64,000 nucleotides of DNA from Roseiarcus sp963820095 (GTDB taxonomy: Bacteria > Pseudomonadota > Alphaproteobacteria > Rhizobiales > Beijerinckiaceae): contig CAWFZA010000028.1 of the NCBI GenBank assembly GCA_963820095.1, positions 194,260 to 258,259 on the forward strand, given 5' to 3'. Shown here in pieces: positions 20,304-30,932 of the stretch. The notes under the pieces were generated by a model. It was given only the letters and a program-made list of their open reading frames with translations. It did no database searches and had not been told where the DNA came from. Within the stretch, counting starts at the first letter, position 1. Each line of letters opens with the position of its first letter. Made by a program: the position numbers and the translations under genes.

Positions 20304-20435
20304 CCGTCATGGCCGGACTTGATCCGGCCATCTACGGGTATCCGATTCCCTTTCGGCCGGACTCGGCGGAAGACCGCTGAGCGGCCGATGAAGGGGCGGA
20401 TGCGTTGGATGGCCGGACAAGCCCGGCCATGACGG
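20304..20435. repeat. REP-like palindromic element with 28-bp inverted ends
   Basis: The left end (20304-20332) and right end (20408-20435) are near-perfect inverted copies of CCGTCATGGCCGG-NCTTG-(A)TCCGGCCATC, each itself palindromic. The inner 75 bp are unique. This is the layout of a paired REP or small MITE-like element. No coding capacity. It occupies the gap between sdhE and the gene ending at 20567; the remainder of that gap (20436-20566) shows nothing recognisable. Confidence 0.75.
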
Positions 20436-20566
20436 CTCTGAGCTCCGGACGCCCGCCTTATAGCGGACGCGTGCGAGAATGTCAGCAGCGAGACGCGCGG
20501 GCTGCCCAATCTCGGTCAGGTCCGGTTTCACCTTGGAAGAAAGCGCGCGCAGTCCTTGAAAGGAAG

Positions 20567-22123
20567 TTACTTCGACGCAACGCTGAAGATGTGCCGCATC
20601 AAGTCTCCCGCCTCCTCGGCCGGCCAGATCGTGATCTCGTCAAAAAAGGCCGCCGAAACAATGCAGTAGTCCCCGTATCTGTCGGGTGATATCGCCGGAG
20701 TGAAAAGAAGCCCGACGCGCTCCGCGCCAAACTTGTCGCGGAGCCGCTGGACCACGGTCGCAAGGGTCCTGGTCGTCGCAGAGGAATCGGCGTCCGGTCG
20801 CTGGCGCGCGGTCGCGAGCAGGCGAGCTTCAAGCTCGGCATCTTTCTTTCGGAGATCGGGCGGCAGCATCTTCGCGAGATCGCCCGCCCATCCGACGCCG
20901 GACGCATATCGATAACATTGCTCCGGATTGACGGCGCCGAGCGCACGATATTCCTGCGACACCAGACGTCCCCAATCCACCAGGACGTCGTCGTCCGCTT
21001 CGCTCCGGGCCGCCGCGATCACGGACAGGATTCGCGTCGCAGCGTCCTTCGCGAGGTCGACAGACGTGCGGCCGGCCCGGTAGCCATCATAATAATGGTC
21101 AATCAAGGCGTCATACCTGTCCCTGAAGCGGGTCTTCATTGCCCGTAGAACCGGCAAATCCTTCTCAAGAAACGCGGCGATCCCCTGCTTGTCGAGATCT
21201 CCTCCGAGTCCGGACATCGCAAAATCCCCGCCGTGAGAGAGTTTCGTCACGACATTCGCCGCAATGAGCTCCGCCACGGAGGGGCGCCACAATTGATCGC
21301 TCGGAAGCGCCAGCGCTCGATCGATGAAGGCGGGATCGACGCCGGATGCAAGATAGTCTGCTTTCTGACGCTGTACGCTTTGTTTCCGCTGAAAATCGGT
21401 GAGTCCCGGCAGGTCCGGGCCATGAAATCCGAGCGCCGCGGCCTCGCGAAGCCAGCGTTCCAGCCCGCCGATGAAAGCGATCGTGCAGGCCGAAAGGCAT
21501 CGATTCGCGACATAGGTAGAAAGGCGGTGCAGGCGGATTGCTCTGTTCAGCTTCTCGGCCTCTCCAATCCGTCCGCCTATGCTGTCGAGGTGGACGGTGG
21601 CGATGGAAGGGTAGGTCTCGTAGACGCGCTCGAAGGCGTCGGTGAGCCCGTATTTGAAGCCGCCGGTGATCTCGGCTTCGGTGTGGTTTCTCATCACGCG
21701 AATTGAGAACGCAGGAATCGAAGGATCGTCCCGGAAGGCGATCGCATAGGTCGCTGTGAGTTGAGGGCCTCCCTGCTTCACGAAAGTGAACAGAATCATC
21801 CCGACGCCCAGCAGCACGCCGGCGCGGGCGAGACGCCCCCATAGGACCCGCCGTCCGGCTGCGCGCCGATCCGCGATGTAACGACCGGAGGAGCGCCAGA
21901 TGCCGACAGACTGCCAAATGGAAAACAGGAGCTGCAATACGCAGGTCGCGATGAGGGTAGCAAAGATGGCGAGCGGATCGTAATCGGGCCCGGCTAAAGC
22001 CGACATGGACGCGGCGGCAAATGCAGCCAGCAGCCCCAACAGGAGGCTGCCGGCGAAACCAGCGATCCGATAGGACTTCCAGAGCGGCAGTTCGCCGCGC
22101 CAATTCCTGGCGATGAAATTCAT
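20567..22123 (-). CDS. Membrane-anchored ClpP/crotonase-fold protein (COG3904-like)
   Basis: 518 residues. Three hydrophobic segments lie in the first 125 residues (GFAGSLLLGLLAAFAAASM; LAIFATLIATCVLQLLF; ARAGVLLGVGMILFTFV). An extracytoplasmic domain follows with VHLDSIGGRIGEAEKL and NRCLSACTIAFIGG. These match the ClpP-like glycine loop and the Ser nucleophile position of predicted periplasmic proteases. The C-terminal 250 residues are unrecognised. No gene neighbour suggests a substrate. A second, soluble protein with the same core lies at 44325. Proteolytic activity is inference. Confidence 0.7.
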   Translation of the reverse strand: MNFIARNWRGELPLWKSYRIAGFAGSLLLGLLAAFAAASMSALAGPDYDPLAIFATLIATCVLQLLFSIWQSVGIWRSSGRYIADRRAAGRRVLWGRLARAGVLLGVGMILFTFVKQGGPQLTATYAIAFRDDPSIPAFSIRVMRNHTEAEITGGFKYGLTDAFERVYETYPSIATVHLDSIGGRIGEAEKLNRAIRLHRLSTYVANRCLSACTIAFIGGLERWLREAAALGFHGPDLPGLTDFQRKQSVQRQKADYLASGVDPAFIDRALALPSDQLWRPSVAELIAANVVTKLSHGGDFAMSGLGGDLDKQGIAAFLEKDLPVLRAMKTRFRDRYDALIDHYYDGYRAGRTSVDLAKDAATRILSVIAAARSEADDDVLVDWGRLVSQEYRALGAVNPEQCYRYASGVGWAGDLAKMLPPDLRKKDAELEARLLATARQRPDADSSATTRTLATVVQRLRDKFGAERVGLLFTPAISPDRYGDYCIVSAAFFDEITIWPAEEAGDLMRHIFSVASK

Positions 22124-22648
22124 ACTTGTCGCGATCGCACATTATTAATAAGTGTTATATTTGAAAAGACCGCTCCTTTGTGTTCCGACAATTTCTTGAC
22201 GAACCCAATGATGGGTAGTATTGTTTTTCAGAAATTGGCGATGAGCGCGCGACGCTTTTGAGGATTGGGAGTTGGCGGGGCCGCGGGCGTTCAACTATTG
22301 GGAGGGAGCGAGACTTCGAGCGAGACCCTTGTCGTCGAAAAGGCGGGGCAAGCCGGGTCGCCCGGCAACGGCTCGGGCTTCCGAGGCGATGCGATTCGGC
22401 GCAACGGCGCCACAAATTTCTGATTTTACGACAGTTTTCCGCACTTAACCCATTGAGAAAGCTCGACCGGCGCCAAACCCGCGAGGCCTGATCTCGAAGC
22501 GGCCGAGGCTCTGAGGGACCAAGCGGTCGTATTCCCGCTAACTCGTTAATCTTGCCGCAAACCTTTGGAATCACCGAAACCGAACTCGCTACGCGGTCGA
22601 CGGCTCCGGGATAAAGGGCCGCGGCAGCGCCTTTCGTTCCGCGCTCCC
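22124..22648. other. Intergenic region with bipartite motif
   Basis: Lies between the start of the gene at 22123 and the stop of ycaQ. It contains the second bipartite motif, an AT-rich stretch (22140-22240) that may hold the promoter of the minus-strand gene, and a weak plus-strand frame at 22258-22491 of Arg-rich composition that I do not accept as a gene. Confidence 0.5.
22188..22236 (+). promoter_or_regulatory. Bipartite motif copy 2, ATTTCTTG-N20-TATTGTTTTTCAGAAA
   Basis: Blocks at 22191-22198 and 22219-22234, separated by exactly 20 bases. As a promoter this copy is the best of the three: TTGACG, 17-base spacer, TATTGT. The spacer holds a small inverted repeat ACCCA-ATGA-TGGGT. Confidence 0.6.
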
Positions 22649-23842
22649 TCAACCGGCCGCCCGCCGGAGCGGCTTCGGCGGCATGACGACTTCGCCAAGA
22701 CCCAGCCAGCCCGCCATCGCGGCAAGCTCCTCGGAGATCGCATCCATGGCGTCCGAAGGCGCGTGCGGCTCGAGATGCACTGCGTGAACGAGCAATCGTC
22801 CGCCCTGCCGGTCGGCCTTGAGATCGAGCCGGGCGACAAGCCGGTCGCCGAGCAGAAACGGGAGGACGTAGTAGCCGTGCTGGCGCTTGTCGGCCGGCGT
22901 ATAGATCTCGATCCGGTAGTGGAAGTCGAAGAGCCGCAAAGCGCGGGAGCGCTCCCAGACGAGCGGATCGAACGGCGCGAGAAGCGCTCGCGCCGACAGG
23001 CGGCGGGGCGTGCGAGCGTCGCGGTGAAGATAGGCAAGATGCGCCCAGCCGAGCGCCTCGACGGGAATGAGAACGCCCGCTTCAAGGAGCGAGTCGACTG
23101 CCTGTCGCGCCTCGCTCGGCCCGAGACGAAAATAGTCGCGCAGGTCCTGCGCCGTGGCGATCCCGAGCGCCTGAGCCGCGCGTTCAATGAGGATGCGCTG
23201 CGCATCCCTTTCGTCCGGAGTCGGCAAAGCAAGGATGTCTGCGGGAATGACGCGCTCGGTCAGGTCGTAGACGCGCTCGAAGCTGCCGCGCCGCGTTGCC
23301 GTCGTGATCTGGCCCGTCCAGAACAGCCATTCAAGCGCCTGCTTGGCGTCGCCCCATTCCCACCAACCCGAACGGCCGCGCTTTTCCTCGAAGTCCGAGG
23401 CCGCGCGAGGGCCCTCGTTGCGGATGCGCTCAAGAAAACCTTCCGCCTCGGCCCGACGCTCGCCCGCGAACAACCGAAGACCTTTCCAACCGGTCTCGCC
23501 ACGATCCGCGCGGGCCATTCGCCACCGCAACAGGGGATGGAAAGAGAGCGGCAGGAGCGAGGCTTCATGGGCCCAGTATTCAAACAGTCGCCGTTTCTTT
23601 CGCGCTCCCCACGCCGCCGCTTCGATCAGTGAACGGTCGTAGGGTCCAAGTCGGGAGAAGGCCGGCAGGTAATGAGCGCGGACCAGGACATTGACACTGT
23701 CGATCTGATGAAGGCAGAGGCGGTCGAGCGTCCGAAGCCATCGCGCAGTATTCGCCCTTCCCGGACGCGGCCCCCCAAAACCCTGCGCTGCGAGAGCGAT
23801 CCGCCGGGCCTCGGGAAGGGAAAGCTTTTCGACCTTCGTCAC
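22649..23842 (-). CDS. ycaQ: YcaQ-type winged-helix DNA glycosylase
   Basis: 397 residues. Winged-helix family HTH_42 (formerly DUF1006), whose E. coli member YcaQ/AlkX unhooks DNA interstrand crosslinks. The Q-hydrophobic-D motif is present in LHQIDSVNVLVRAHYLP near residue 46, with FEYWAHEASLLP and LAPFDPLVWERSRALRLFDF further on, the usual family blocks. Four-base ATGA overlap with the upstream transporter gene suggests an operon. A role in repairing bulky alkylation or crosslinks is inferred from the family. Confidence 0.88.
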   Translation of the reverse strand: MTKVEKLSLPEARRIALAAQGFGGPRPGRANTARWLRTLDRLCLHQIDSVNVLVRAHYLPAFSRLGPYDRSLIEAAAWGARKKRRLFEYWAHEASLLPLSFHPLLRWRMARADRGETGWKGLRLFAGERRAEAEGFLERIRNEGPRAASDFEEKRGRSGWWEWGDAKQALEWLFWTGQITTATRRGSFERVYDLTERVIPADILALPTPDERDAQRILIERAAQALGIATAQDLRDYFRLGPSEARQAVDSLLEAGVLIPVEALGWAHLAYLHRDARTPRRLSARALLAPFDPLVWERSRALRLFDFHYRIEIYTPADKRQHGYYVLPFLLGDRLVARLDLKADRQGGRLLVHAVHLEPHAPSDAMDAISEELAAMAGWLGLGEVVMPPKPLRRAAG

Positions 23843-24762
23843 GTGGCTCCGCTAACCGCCTTCCGCCCGAGCAGCGGCCCAATCTCCACCGCTATGGCGC
23901 CAAGGAGAATCAGCGCGCAGCCGAGAGCGCCGACGGCGGTCAAACGCTCATCGAGCAGGAGAGCGCCCGCGAACGCAGCGAACACACCCTCGAGGGCGAG
24001 AATAAGCGCGGCTTCGGCCGGGGGCGTATGCGCCTGGGCGAAGATCTGGATCGTGTAGGCGATCGCGCCCGAGACAACTCCGGCGAACAGGATCGTTGGC
24101 GCAGTCGCGACGAGCGTACCTGGGGCCATGGACTCGAACAGGGCCGAGCCGAGCCCCGCGAGGCCGGCGCAAACAGCATATTGGACGAAGGCGAGCAGCA
24201 GGGGCCGGCCAGAGCGGGCGAGGAAGATCGGCGTCAGCGCGATGCCCGTCGCCCAGGCGAGATCGGCGAGAAGGACAAGCGCGTCGCCTAGGTTCGGAGG
24301 ACTAAGGGCCCCGCCTGTCGCCAGCAGCCAAGCGCCGACCAGCGAGACCAAGCCCGCTCCGACAACGATCGCCCGTGGAGGCGCCCCCGCGAGCGCCCAA
24401 ACGACGAAGGGCGTCAGCACGACATAGCAGGCGGTAAGGAAACCGGCGTTGGTGGCGGTGGTCGTCTCGATCCCCGCCTGCTGCAGGGCGGTGCCGAAGA
24501 AGAGCGTCAGCCCGATCACGAGCGCGAGCCGCCATTCGTCGCGGCTCGGGGCATGCGGCTTGCGTCGGAACTCCCAAAGCGCGAACGGAGCAAGCGCCAC
24601 GGCCGACACGGCAAAGCGGGCCGCGACAAAGGCGAGCGGCGGCATGGTCGCCGTGGCGTATTTCTGAGCGACGAAGGTCACGCCCCACAGGAAGGCGGTG
24701 ATGAGGAGCAAGCCGTCAGCGCCCATGCAACTCATGCCGCCTTCAACGGCCGTGTATCGCAT
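23839..24762 (-). CDS. EamA/DMT-family transporter
   Basis: 307 residues with about ten hydrophobic helices in two EamA repeats, for example FLWGVTFVAQKYATATMPPLAFVAARF at the start and GVVSGAIAYTIQIFAQAHTPPAEAALILALEGVFAA in the second half. DMT transporters export metabolites or drugs; the substrate cannot be told from sequence. Stop overlaps the ycaQ start, and the methylmalonyl-CoA epimerase gene is 3 bp upstream, so mce-eamA-ycaQ read as one operon. Confidence 0.9.
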   Translation of the reverse strand: MRYTAVEGGMSCMGADGLLLITAFLWGVTFVAQKYATATMPPLAFVAARFAVSAVALAPFALWEFRRKPHAPSRDEWRLALVIGLTLFFGTALQQAGIETTTATNAGFLTACYVVLTPFVVWALAGAPPRAIVVGAGLVSLVGAWLLATGGALSPPNLGDALVLLADLAWATGIALTPIFLARSGRPLLLAFVQYAVCAGLAGLGSALFESMAPGTLVATAPTILFAGVVSGAIAYTIQIFAQAHTPPAEAALILALEGVFAAFAGALLLDERLTAVGALGCALILLGAIAVEIGPLLGRKAVSGAT

Positions 24763-24765
24763 TTA

Positions 24766-25170
<405 letters not shown>

Positions 25171-25212
25171 GGCTCTCTCAATCGGGCGCAGAAACAGGCT
25201 GCGCCTTGGCCG

Positions 25213-25368
25213 TCAATGGCGCGGCTCACGTCCACGTATCCTGTCGAACCCCTGCTTGATAGCAGCGAAGCGAGCTTCGATCATGGGCTCAAACTCGACG
25301 TCGGTAAAGATGTATGGCCAGTCATTCTCGATGCCCTCCCGCACCAGTTCGCCTACATAGTCGCGCCC
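25213..25368 (-). pseudogene. C-terminal remnant of a short-chain dehydrogenase-like gene
   Basis: About 50 residues (GRDYVGELVREGIENDWPYIFTD..RFAAIKQGFDRIRGR) look like the tail of certain SDR-family oxidoreductases. Nothing resembling the cofactor-binding TGxxxGIG or the YxxxK motif is found upstream before rnj. The similarity is from memory of the family pattern, so this is tentative. Confidence 0.4.
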
Positions 25369-25474
25369 GCCTGGACGAGAGCGGTGACAATTCCTAGCCC
25401 GATTCCCGACGCCCCTCTTGCGGTCTTTTGTGAGTGACAATTGCAGGGGAGCGCAATCGGATCGAACTTCTGGG

Positions 25475-27143
25475 CTAAACCTCAACCACCAGCACATGCA
25501 CTTGCGGCTTCTTGCCCCAGACGGCGTTGACCGAACCGCGCACCGCGCGTTCGATAGCGCTCGATACGACGTCTGCGTCGCGCCGCTTGCCGGGAGGCAG
25601 GCTCTCGAAGGCCTCGAAGATGGCGTCATCGATCAACGCGTCGATCGCAACGCCTTTGCGCGTGCTCTCGGGCAAGCCAGCGATCATCACGTCCGGGTCG
25701 CCAGCCATCTCGCCCCTCGGCGTCAGCGCGATCGCGATCGAGACGACGCCCGCGAAGCTGAGCCGGCGGCGCTGTCGGACAGACTCCTGATCCGCCGGCA
25801 ATAGAATAGCGCCATCCTTCGCGCGCCGACCGGTCGCCACTTTGCCCAACGTGCGGCCCTCGCCGGGGGCGAGCCGGATCAGATCGCCGTTGAAGGCGCG
25901 CAACACTTGTGGCACGCCCTGCGCCGTCGCGAAGTTGACATGTTCGCTCAAGTGCACTGGCTCGCCATGCGCAGGCACGGCGATCTTGGGGCGGACCCAG
26001 GCATAGAGTCTCGCGACTTCCGCCCGCCGCGGGTGGCCGGAGACATGCACGAGCGCGGTGCGGTCAGTCACAACCTCGACGCCCGCCCGCACGAATGCGT
26101 TGACGATTCTGCCGACCGACTTCTCGTTGCCGGGAATAGTGCGCGAGGAAAAGATGACGGTGTCGCCGGCGCTCAATTCGGCCGTCGGATGCTCGTCCCC
26201 CGCCATGCGCGCGAGCGCCGCGCGCGGTTCGCCCTGGCTGCCGGTGGCGAGCGCCAAAATCCGATCACGCGGCAGGCGCTCGAACGCATCCATGCCCAAG
26301 AAGGGCGGGAGACCGTCGAGCATCCCGCACTCACGCGCGACGGCGACGACGCGCTCGATCGCGCGGCCGAGAATGCACACTTGCCGTTCGGCGGCGAAGC
26401 CCGCCTCGGCGGCGGAGCGCAGCCGGGCGACGTTGGAAGCGAAGGTCGTCACAACCACCCTGCCCTTCGCATTGCCGATGAGCCAGGTCAGAGTCTTGGC
26501 GACGTCGCGCTCAGACGGACTCTCCCCTTCGCGCAGGATGTTGGTTGAAATCACAGACAAGCGCCAGCACGCCTTCGTCGCCCAGCGCCCTGAAGCGCGC
26601 CTCATCGGTCGGCAAGCCGATGACCGGCGTCGGATCGATCTTCCAGTCGGCCGTATGGACGACCAGCCCCGCCGGCATGCGGATCGCAAGTGCGGAGCTT
26701 TCGGGTATCGAATGGGCGACGGGGATGAATTCGACCACGAACGGGCCGATGACGACCCTCTCGCCGAGCTCAACGACCTTCAACGGAATCTCAGGCGCGC
26801 CCGGTTCGCCCAGCCGCCGCGCCTCGACCAAGCCCGCCGCAAAGCGCGTCATATACACCGGCGCGCCCAGATCTGGCCATAGCTCGACGAGTGCGCCCAC
26901 GTGGTCCTCGTGCGCGTGGGTGATGACAATCCCTACGAGATTTTTTTTCGCTTTCTCGATGAAGCCGAGATCCGGCATAATGAGATCGACCCCAGGCATG
27001 TCCTCGTCGGCGAAACCGATTCCGAGGTCGACCATCAGCCATTGCCGCGCGTTCGGCGGCCCACAGCCATAAAGAGCGCAATTCAAGCCGATCTCGCCCA
27101 AGCCGCCGAGCGGGACAAACACGATCTCCTGGTCGTCCGTCAT
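25475..27143 (-). CDS. rnj: Ribonuclease J (frameshifted)
   Basis: Metallo-beta-lactamase/beta-CASP RNase of about 555 residues with endo- and 5'-3' exonuclease activity. The zinc-binding THAHEDHVGA motif is near residue 75. Others are PVAHSIPESSAL, the D-S-T-N block, ATGSQGEPRAALARM and the C-terminal HVSGHPRRAE, PKIAVPAHGEP. One surplus T near 26550 turns CDSTNILREGE into CDFNQHP and shifts the frame; reading resumes in the next frame to the normal end. Immediately follows birA on the same strand. Confidence 0.92.
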
Positions 27144-27962
27144 CTAAGCTCGGCCCTCCGACGAGGGCGCAGCCGGCAAAACCGCCGGTCGGGGAGCGTC
27201 CAAGCGCGGCGACAGCGACAGGTCGGCGGCCTCGATGCAGTCCAGCCCGCGCTCGGAGCGCATGAGCAGACGGCCGTCCGCATCGATCCCCTCGAGGACC
27301 CCCTCGCGTTTTCCCCCGCGGCCCTGGATCGTGATCCGTTCACCGAGGCCGAGGGCGCAATCCAGCCAAGCTGCACGAATATCTCCGAACGCCCGTCCGG
27401 CGCGCCAGGCGTGGAGCGCCTCGGCGAACCGCTCAACGATAAGTTCAATCAATTCGCCAGGGGTCGCCTTTTCTCCCCCAACCCGTGTCAGACATGAGGT
27501 CGCATAGCCGAGGTTCTCCGGCGCATGCGCGCAATTGACGCCGACTCCGACCGCGTAGGCGGCCCGCCGACCTCCAAGGCCAATGCCTTCGACGAGGATG
27601 CCGGCGCACTTCGCGCCCCGCGACATCAAATCATTTGGCCATTTGAGACCAACGTCGACGGCGCCGAGGTCTCTTGCCGCGCGTACCAGGGCTATCCCAG
27701 CGACGAAACCGAGTTGCGCCGCGACCGACGGCGGGCACGGATCGATCATGAGGGCGCTGGCGTAAAGGTTCCCTTTTGGTGAGATCCATGCGCGCCCGCG
27801 GCGGCCTCTCCCCGCAGTCTGTTCGTCAGCGACGATCCACAGGCGCCCCGGGTCGCCGGCCATCGCGCGACGGCGTGCCTCCTCATTTGTTGAATCGATA
27901 GCGCCAAGCCGCACAAAGCGCCAGTCGCGAGGCGGACCGTCCACACCAGGTGCGGCGATCAA
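27144..27962 (-). CDS. birA: Biotin-[acetyl-CoA carboxylase] ligase
   Basis: 272 residues, with no N-terminal DNA-binding domain, so an enzyme-only (group I) biotin ligase that biotinylates the carboxylase carrier protein. Motifs: AIDSTNEEARR, the biotinoyl-AMP loop QTAGRGRRGRAW, GLKWPNDLMSRGAKCAGILVE and GVGVNCAH. The start is a TTG (complement of 27960-27962) overlapping the nuoN stop as TTGA. This indicates translational coupling to the complex I operon. Confidence 0.93.
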   Translation of the reverse strand: MIAAPGVDGPPRDWRFVRLGAIDSTNEEARRRAMAGDPGRLWIVADEQTAGRGRRGRAWISPKGNLYASALMIDPCPPSVAAQLGFVAGIALVRAARDLGAVDVGLKWPNDLMSRGAKCAGILVEGIGLGGRRAAYAVGVGVNCAHAPENLGYATSCLTRVGGEKATPGELIELIVERFAEALHAWRAGRAFGDIRAAWLDCALGLGERITIQGRGGKREGVLEGIDADGRLLMRSERGLDCIEAADLSLSPRLDAPRPAVLPAAPSSEGRA

Positions 27963-29401
27963 AAGAGCGACTGCGCGGCCGCCATCGCGGCGTTGGTGAT
28001 CGGCGAAGGTAAGAACACAAACAGGATAATCGCGAGCGCCGAAATCGCGAGCACGATGCGCGCGACGACGCCTGCGCGATCGAAGGCCGGAGCCGGCTCG
28101 TCGAAGTACATGAGCTTAACGATCCGCAGATAATAGTAGGCTGCCACGCAGCTCGCCAGGACACCGATGACCGAAAGCCCGTAGAGCCCAGCCTTGATAG
28201 CGGCTGCGAAGACATAGAACTTGGCGAAGAAGCCGGCGAGCGGCGGAACGCCGGCCAGCGAGAACATCATCGTCGCCAGGAAGAAAGCCATGGTCGGATC
28301 AGTCCGCGCCAAGCCCGCAAGATCGGCCATCGTCTCGATCGCGCGGCCATTGCGCCGCATCGACAGAATAGCGGCGAAAGTTCCAAGCGTCATGACGACG
28401 TAGATCGTCATGTAGACGATGACGCTCTGCGCGCCCTCGACCGTGCCGGCCGCAAGCCCGACTAAAGCGTATCCCATATGCCCGATCGAGGAATAGGCCA
28501 TCAGGCGTTTGAAGTTGCGTTGGCCAATGGCGGCGAATGCGCCAAGCACCATCGAGGCGATCGAGACAAAGGTAAGGATCTGGCGCCAGTCATTGGCGAT
28601 GCCGGGAAACGCCGTCATCACAACCCGAACCAGGACGGCCATTGCGGCGATCTTGGGCGCGGAGGCAAAAAATGTCGTCACCGGCGTTGGCGCACCCTCG
28701 TAAACGTCGGGCGTCCACATGTGAAACGGCACGACGGAGATCTTGAACGCCAACCCAGCCAGAACAAACACCAGGCCGAACAGCACGCCGATGCTGGCAT
28801 GATCGTGTACGGCGTTCGCCACCGCGCTGAAGGCGACGGAGCCGGAATAGCCGTAGATAAGCGAGATCCCATACAGCAACATGCCGGACGACAAGGCGCC
28901 GAGGACGAAATACTTGAGGCCAGCCTCGGTGGCGCGCAGATCGTGGCGTCGATAAGCCGCGATCACGTAGAGCGCCAAACTCATCAGTTCAAGGCCGAGA
29001 TAGAGCGCAATGAAATCGCCAGCCGATATCAGCATGAGCATGCCAAGGGTAGAAATGAGGATGAGGACCGGGAATTCGAACCCACCGATCCGCTCCTGAC
29101 GCATGAACTCGACCGACAACAGAATCGTCACCAGTGAGCCGACCAAGGCAAGCGCCCCCATGAAGCGGGTGAACGCGTCGTCGGCGAAGGAGCCGTAGAA
29201 GGTCACGCCCATCGGCCGATTTCTGGCCACCATAAGAATGAAAACGAGGCCGAGCAGGCCGACGGCGATCTCGTTGACCAGTGCCGATCCGCGCTCGCCA
29301 CGCAGGGCGCCGTAGAGCACAAGCGCCAAGGTCCCTGCCGCCAGCACCGCCTCCGGCAGGATCACGGGAAGAGAAATCGCCGTCTCATGCATGAGCGCCA
29401 C
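27959..29401 (-). CDS. nuoN: NADH-quinone oxidoreductase subunit N
   Basis: 480-residue antiporter-like proton-channel subunit of complex I, with about 14 membrane helices. Conserved features include LGLELMSLALYVIAAY, the lysine-bearing AFKISVVPFHMWTPDVYEGAP and KRLMAYSSIGHMGYALVG. The start is GTG at 29401, with an ATG nine bases further in as alternative. Last nuo gene. Confidence 0.95.
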   Translation of the reverse strand: MALMHETAISLPVILPEAVLAAGTLALVLYGALRGERGSALVNEIAVGLLGLVFILMVARNRPMGVTFYGSFADDAFTRFMGALALVGSLVTILLSVEFMRQERIGGFEFPVLILISTLGMLMLISAGDFIALYLGLELMSLALYVIAAYRRHDLRATEAGLKYFVLGALSSGMLLYGISLIYGYSGSVAFSAVANAVHDHASIGVLFGLVFVLAGLAFKISVVPFHMWTPDVYEGAPTPVTTFFASAPKIAAMAVLVRVVMTAFPGIANDWRQILTFVSIASMVLGAFAAIGQRNFKRLMAYSSIGHMGYALVGLAAGTVEGAQSVIVYMTIYVVMTLGTFAAILSMRRNGRAIETMADLAGLARTDPTMAFFLATMMFSLAGVPPLAGFFAKFYVFAAAIKAGLYGLSVIGVLASCVAAYYYLRIVKLMYFDEPAPAFDRAGVVARIVLAISALAIILFVFLPSPITNAAMAAAQSLF

Positions 29402-29429
29402 TCATTCCAAAGGACAATCCTCGACCTCG

Positions 29430-30932
29430 TCAGAGCCCCGCCGACTTAGTCAACGTGACAGCATGCTGGAAGCCGCTGATGATCTGCTCGATCGAAGCTG
29501 CGCTGGCGTCAATGATCGGCTGCGGGTGCACGCCGTAAAAGATGGTCAGCAAGCCAAGCGGTAAAAGTGTCACGACCTCGCGGCCAGTGAGGTCTGCGAT
29601 GCCCATCAGGTTTGGCTTCTCGATGACGCCAAAGATGACGCGCCGGTAAAGGTAGAGCGCATAGCACGCCGACAAGATTATGCCGAAGGTCGCGAGGAAG
29701 GCGACCGAGTTGTTCGTCTGGAACGTGCCTATCAGGGTCAGGAATTCGCCGAGGAAGCCGGTGGTGCCCGGCAACCCGATATTGCCGAGAGTGAACACCA
29801 TGAAAGCCACCGCATAGAGCGGCATGCGCTGCACGAGGCCGCCGTAGGCGCTAATTTCGTAAGTGTGCACGCGGTCATAGACAACACCAACGCAAAGGAA
29901 GAGCGCTCCCGAGATAAGGCCGTGGCTGATCATCTGGAAAACAGCGCCCTCGATCCCCTGGGTGTTGGCAGCGAAAATCCCCATTGTCACAAAGCCCATG
30001 TGAGCGACTGACGAATAGGCGATCACCTTCTTCATGCTATCCTGAGCCAGCGCAACCAGGGAGGTGTAGATGATCGCGATCACCGATAGGGTGAAGACGA
30101 GCGGGGTGAAATAAAGCGAGGCGTCCGGAAACATCGGCAGTGAAAAGCGGATGAAGCCGTAGCCGCCCATTTTGAGCAGAATGGCGGCCAGCACAACCGA
30201 TCCCGCGGTCGGCGCCTCGACATGTGCATCAGGCAACCAGGTGTGCACTGGCCACATCGGCATCTTCACCGCGAACGAAGCGAAGAACCCGAGCCACAGC
30301 CAAGTCTGCATGTGGGCTGGAAATGGTGTCTTGAGCAACACGGTGATGTCGGTCGTGCCCGCTGTCCAGTACATGGCCATGATTGCGAGCAGCATCAGCA
30401 CTGAGCCGGTGAACGTGTAGAGGAAAAACTTGAATGCCGCGTACACGCGATTGCCGTGGCCCCAGATGCCGATGATAATGAACATCGGGATCAGGCCACC
30501 TTCGAAGAACAGATAAAAGAGCACCAAGTCGAGCGCCACGAAGACCCCGACCATCAGCGTCTCCAGCACCAGGAAGGTGATCATGTACTCCTTGACGCGG
30601 GTCTGGATCGGCGCCCAGGACGCGACGATGCAGATTGGCATGATGAACGTGGTGAGCAATACAAACGGCATGGAAACGCCGTCGACGCCGAGCTTGTACA
30701 GGATCGCGTGCGAGAACCAGTAGCGCTCCTCGACAAGTTGAAACCCGGGCTGCGCCGGGTCGAAACGGCCCCAGGCGACGAGGCTCAGCACGAATGTGAT
30801 CATGGTCGCGAACAGCGCTATCCAGCGGGCGTTTCGCTTGGCCGCCTCGCTGTCGCCGGGCAGCGCCAGGATAAACAACGCGCCTATCAGCGGCAACGCC
30901 AGGATGCCGGAGAGGATCCAAGAGCTGTTCAT
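29430..30932 (-). CDS. nuoM: NADH-quinone oxidoreductase subunit M
   Basis: 500-residue membrane subunit with a proton-pumping antiporter-like fold. Motifs seen are FFEGGLIPMFIIIGIWG, FAVKMPMWPVHTWLPDAHVEAPTAGS and KKVIAYSSVAHMGFVTMG. The ATG at 30932 overlaps the nuoL stop as ATGA and is preferred over 30959. Confidence 0.95.
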   Translation of the reverse strand: MNSSWILSGILALPLIGALFILALPGDSEAAKRNARWIALFATMITFVLSLVAWGRFDPAQPGFQLVEERYWFSHAILYKLGVDGVSMPFVLLTTFIMPICIVASWAPIQTRVKEYMITFLVLETLMVGVFVALDLVLFYLFFEGGLIPMFIIIGIWGHGNRVYAAFKFFLYTFTGSVLMLLAIMAMYWTAGTTDITVLLKTPFPAHMQTWLWLGFFASFAVKMPMWPVHTWLPDAHVEAPTAGSVVLAAILLKMGGYGFIRFSLPMFPDASLYFTPLVFTLSVIAIIYTSLVALAQDSMKKVIAYSSVAHMGFVTMGIFAANTQGIEGAVFQMISHGLISGALFLCVGVVYDRVHTYEISAYGGLVQRMPLYAVAFMVFTLGNIGLPGTTGFLGEFLTLIGTFQTNNSVAFLATFGIILSACYALYLYRRVIFGVIEKPNLMGIADLTGREVVTLLPLGLLTIFYGVHPQPIIDASAASIEQIISGFQHAVTLTKSAGL

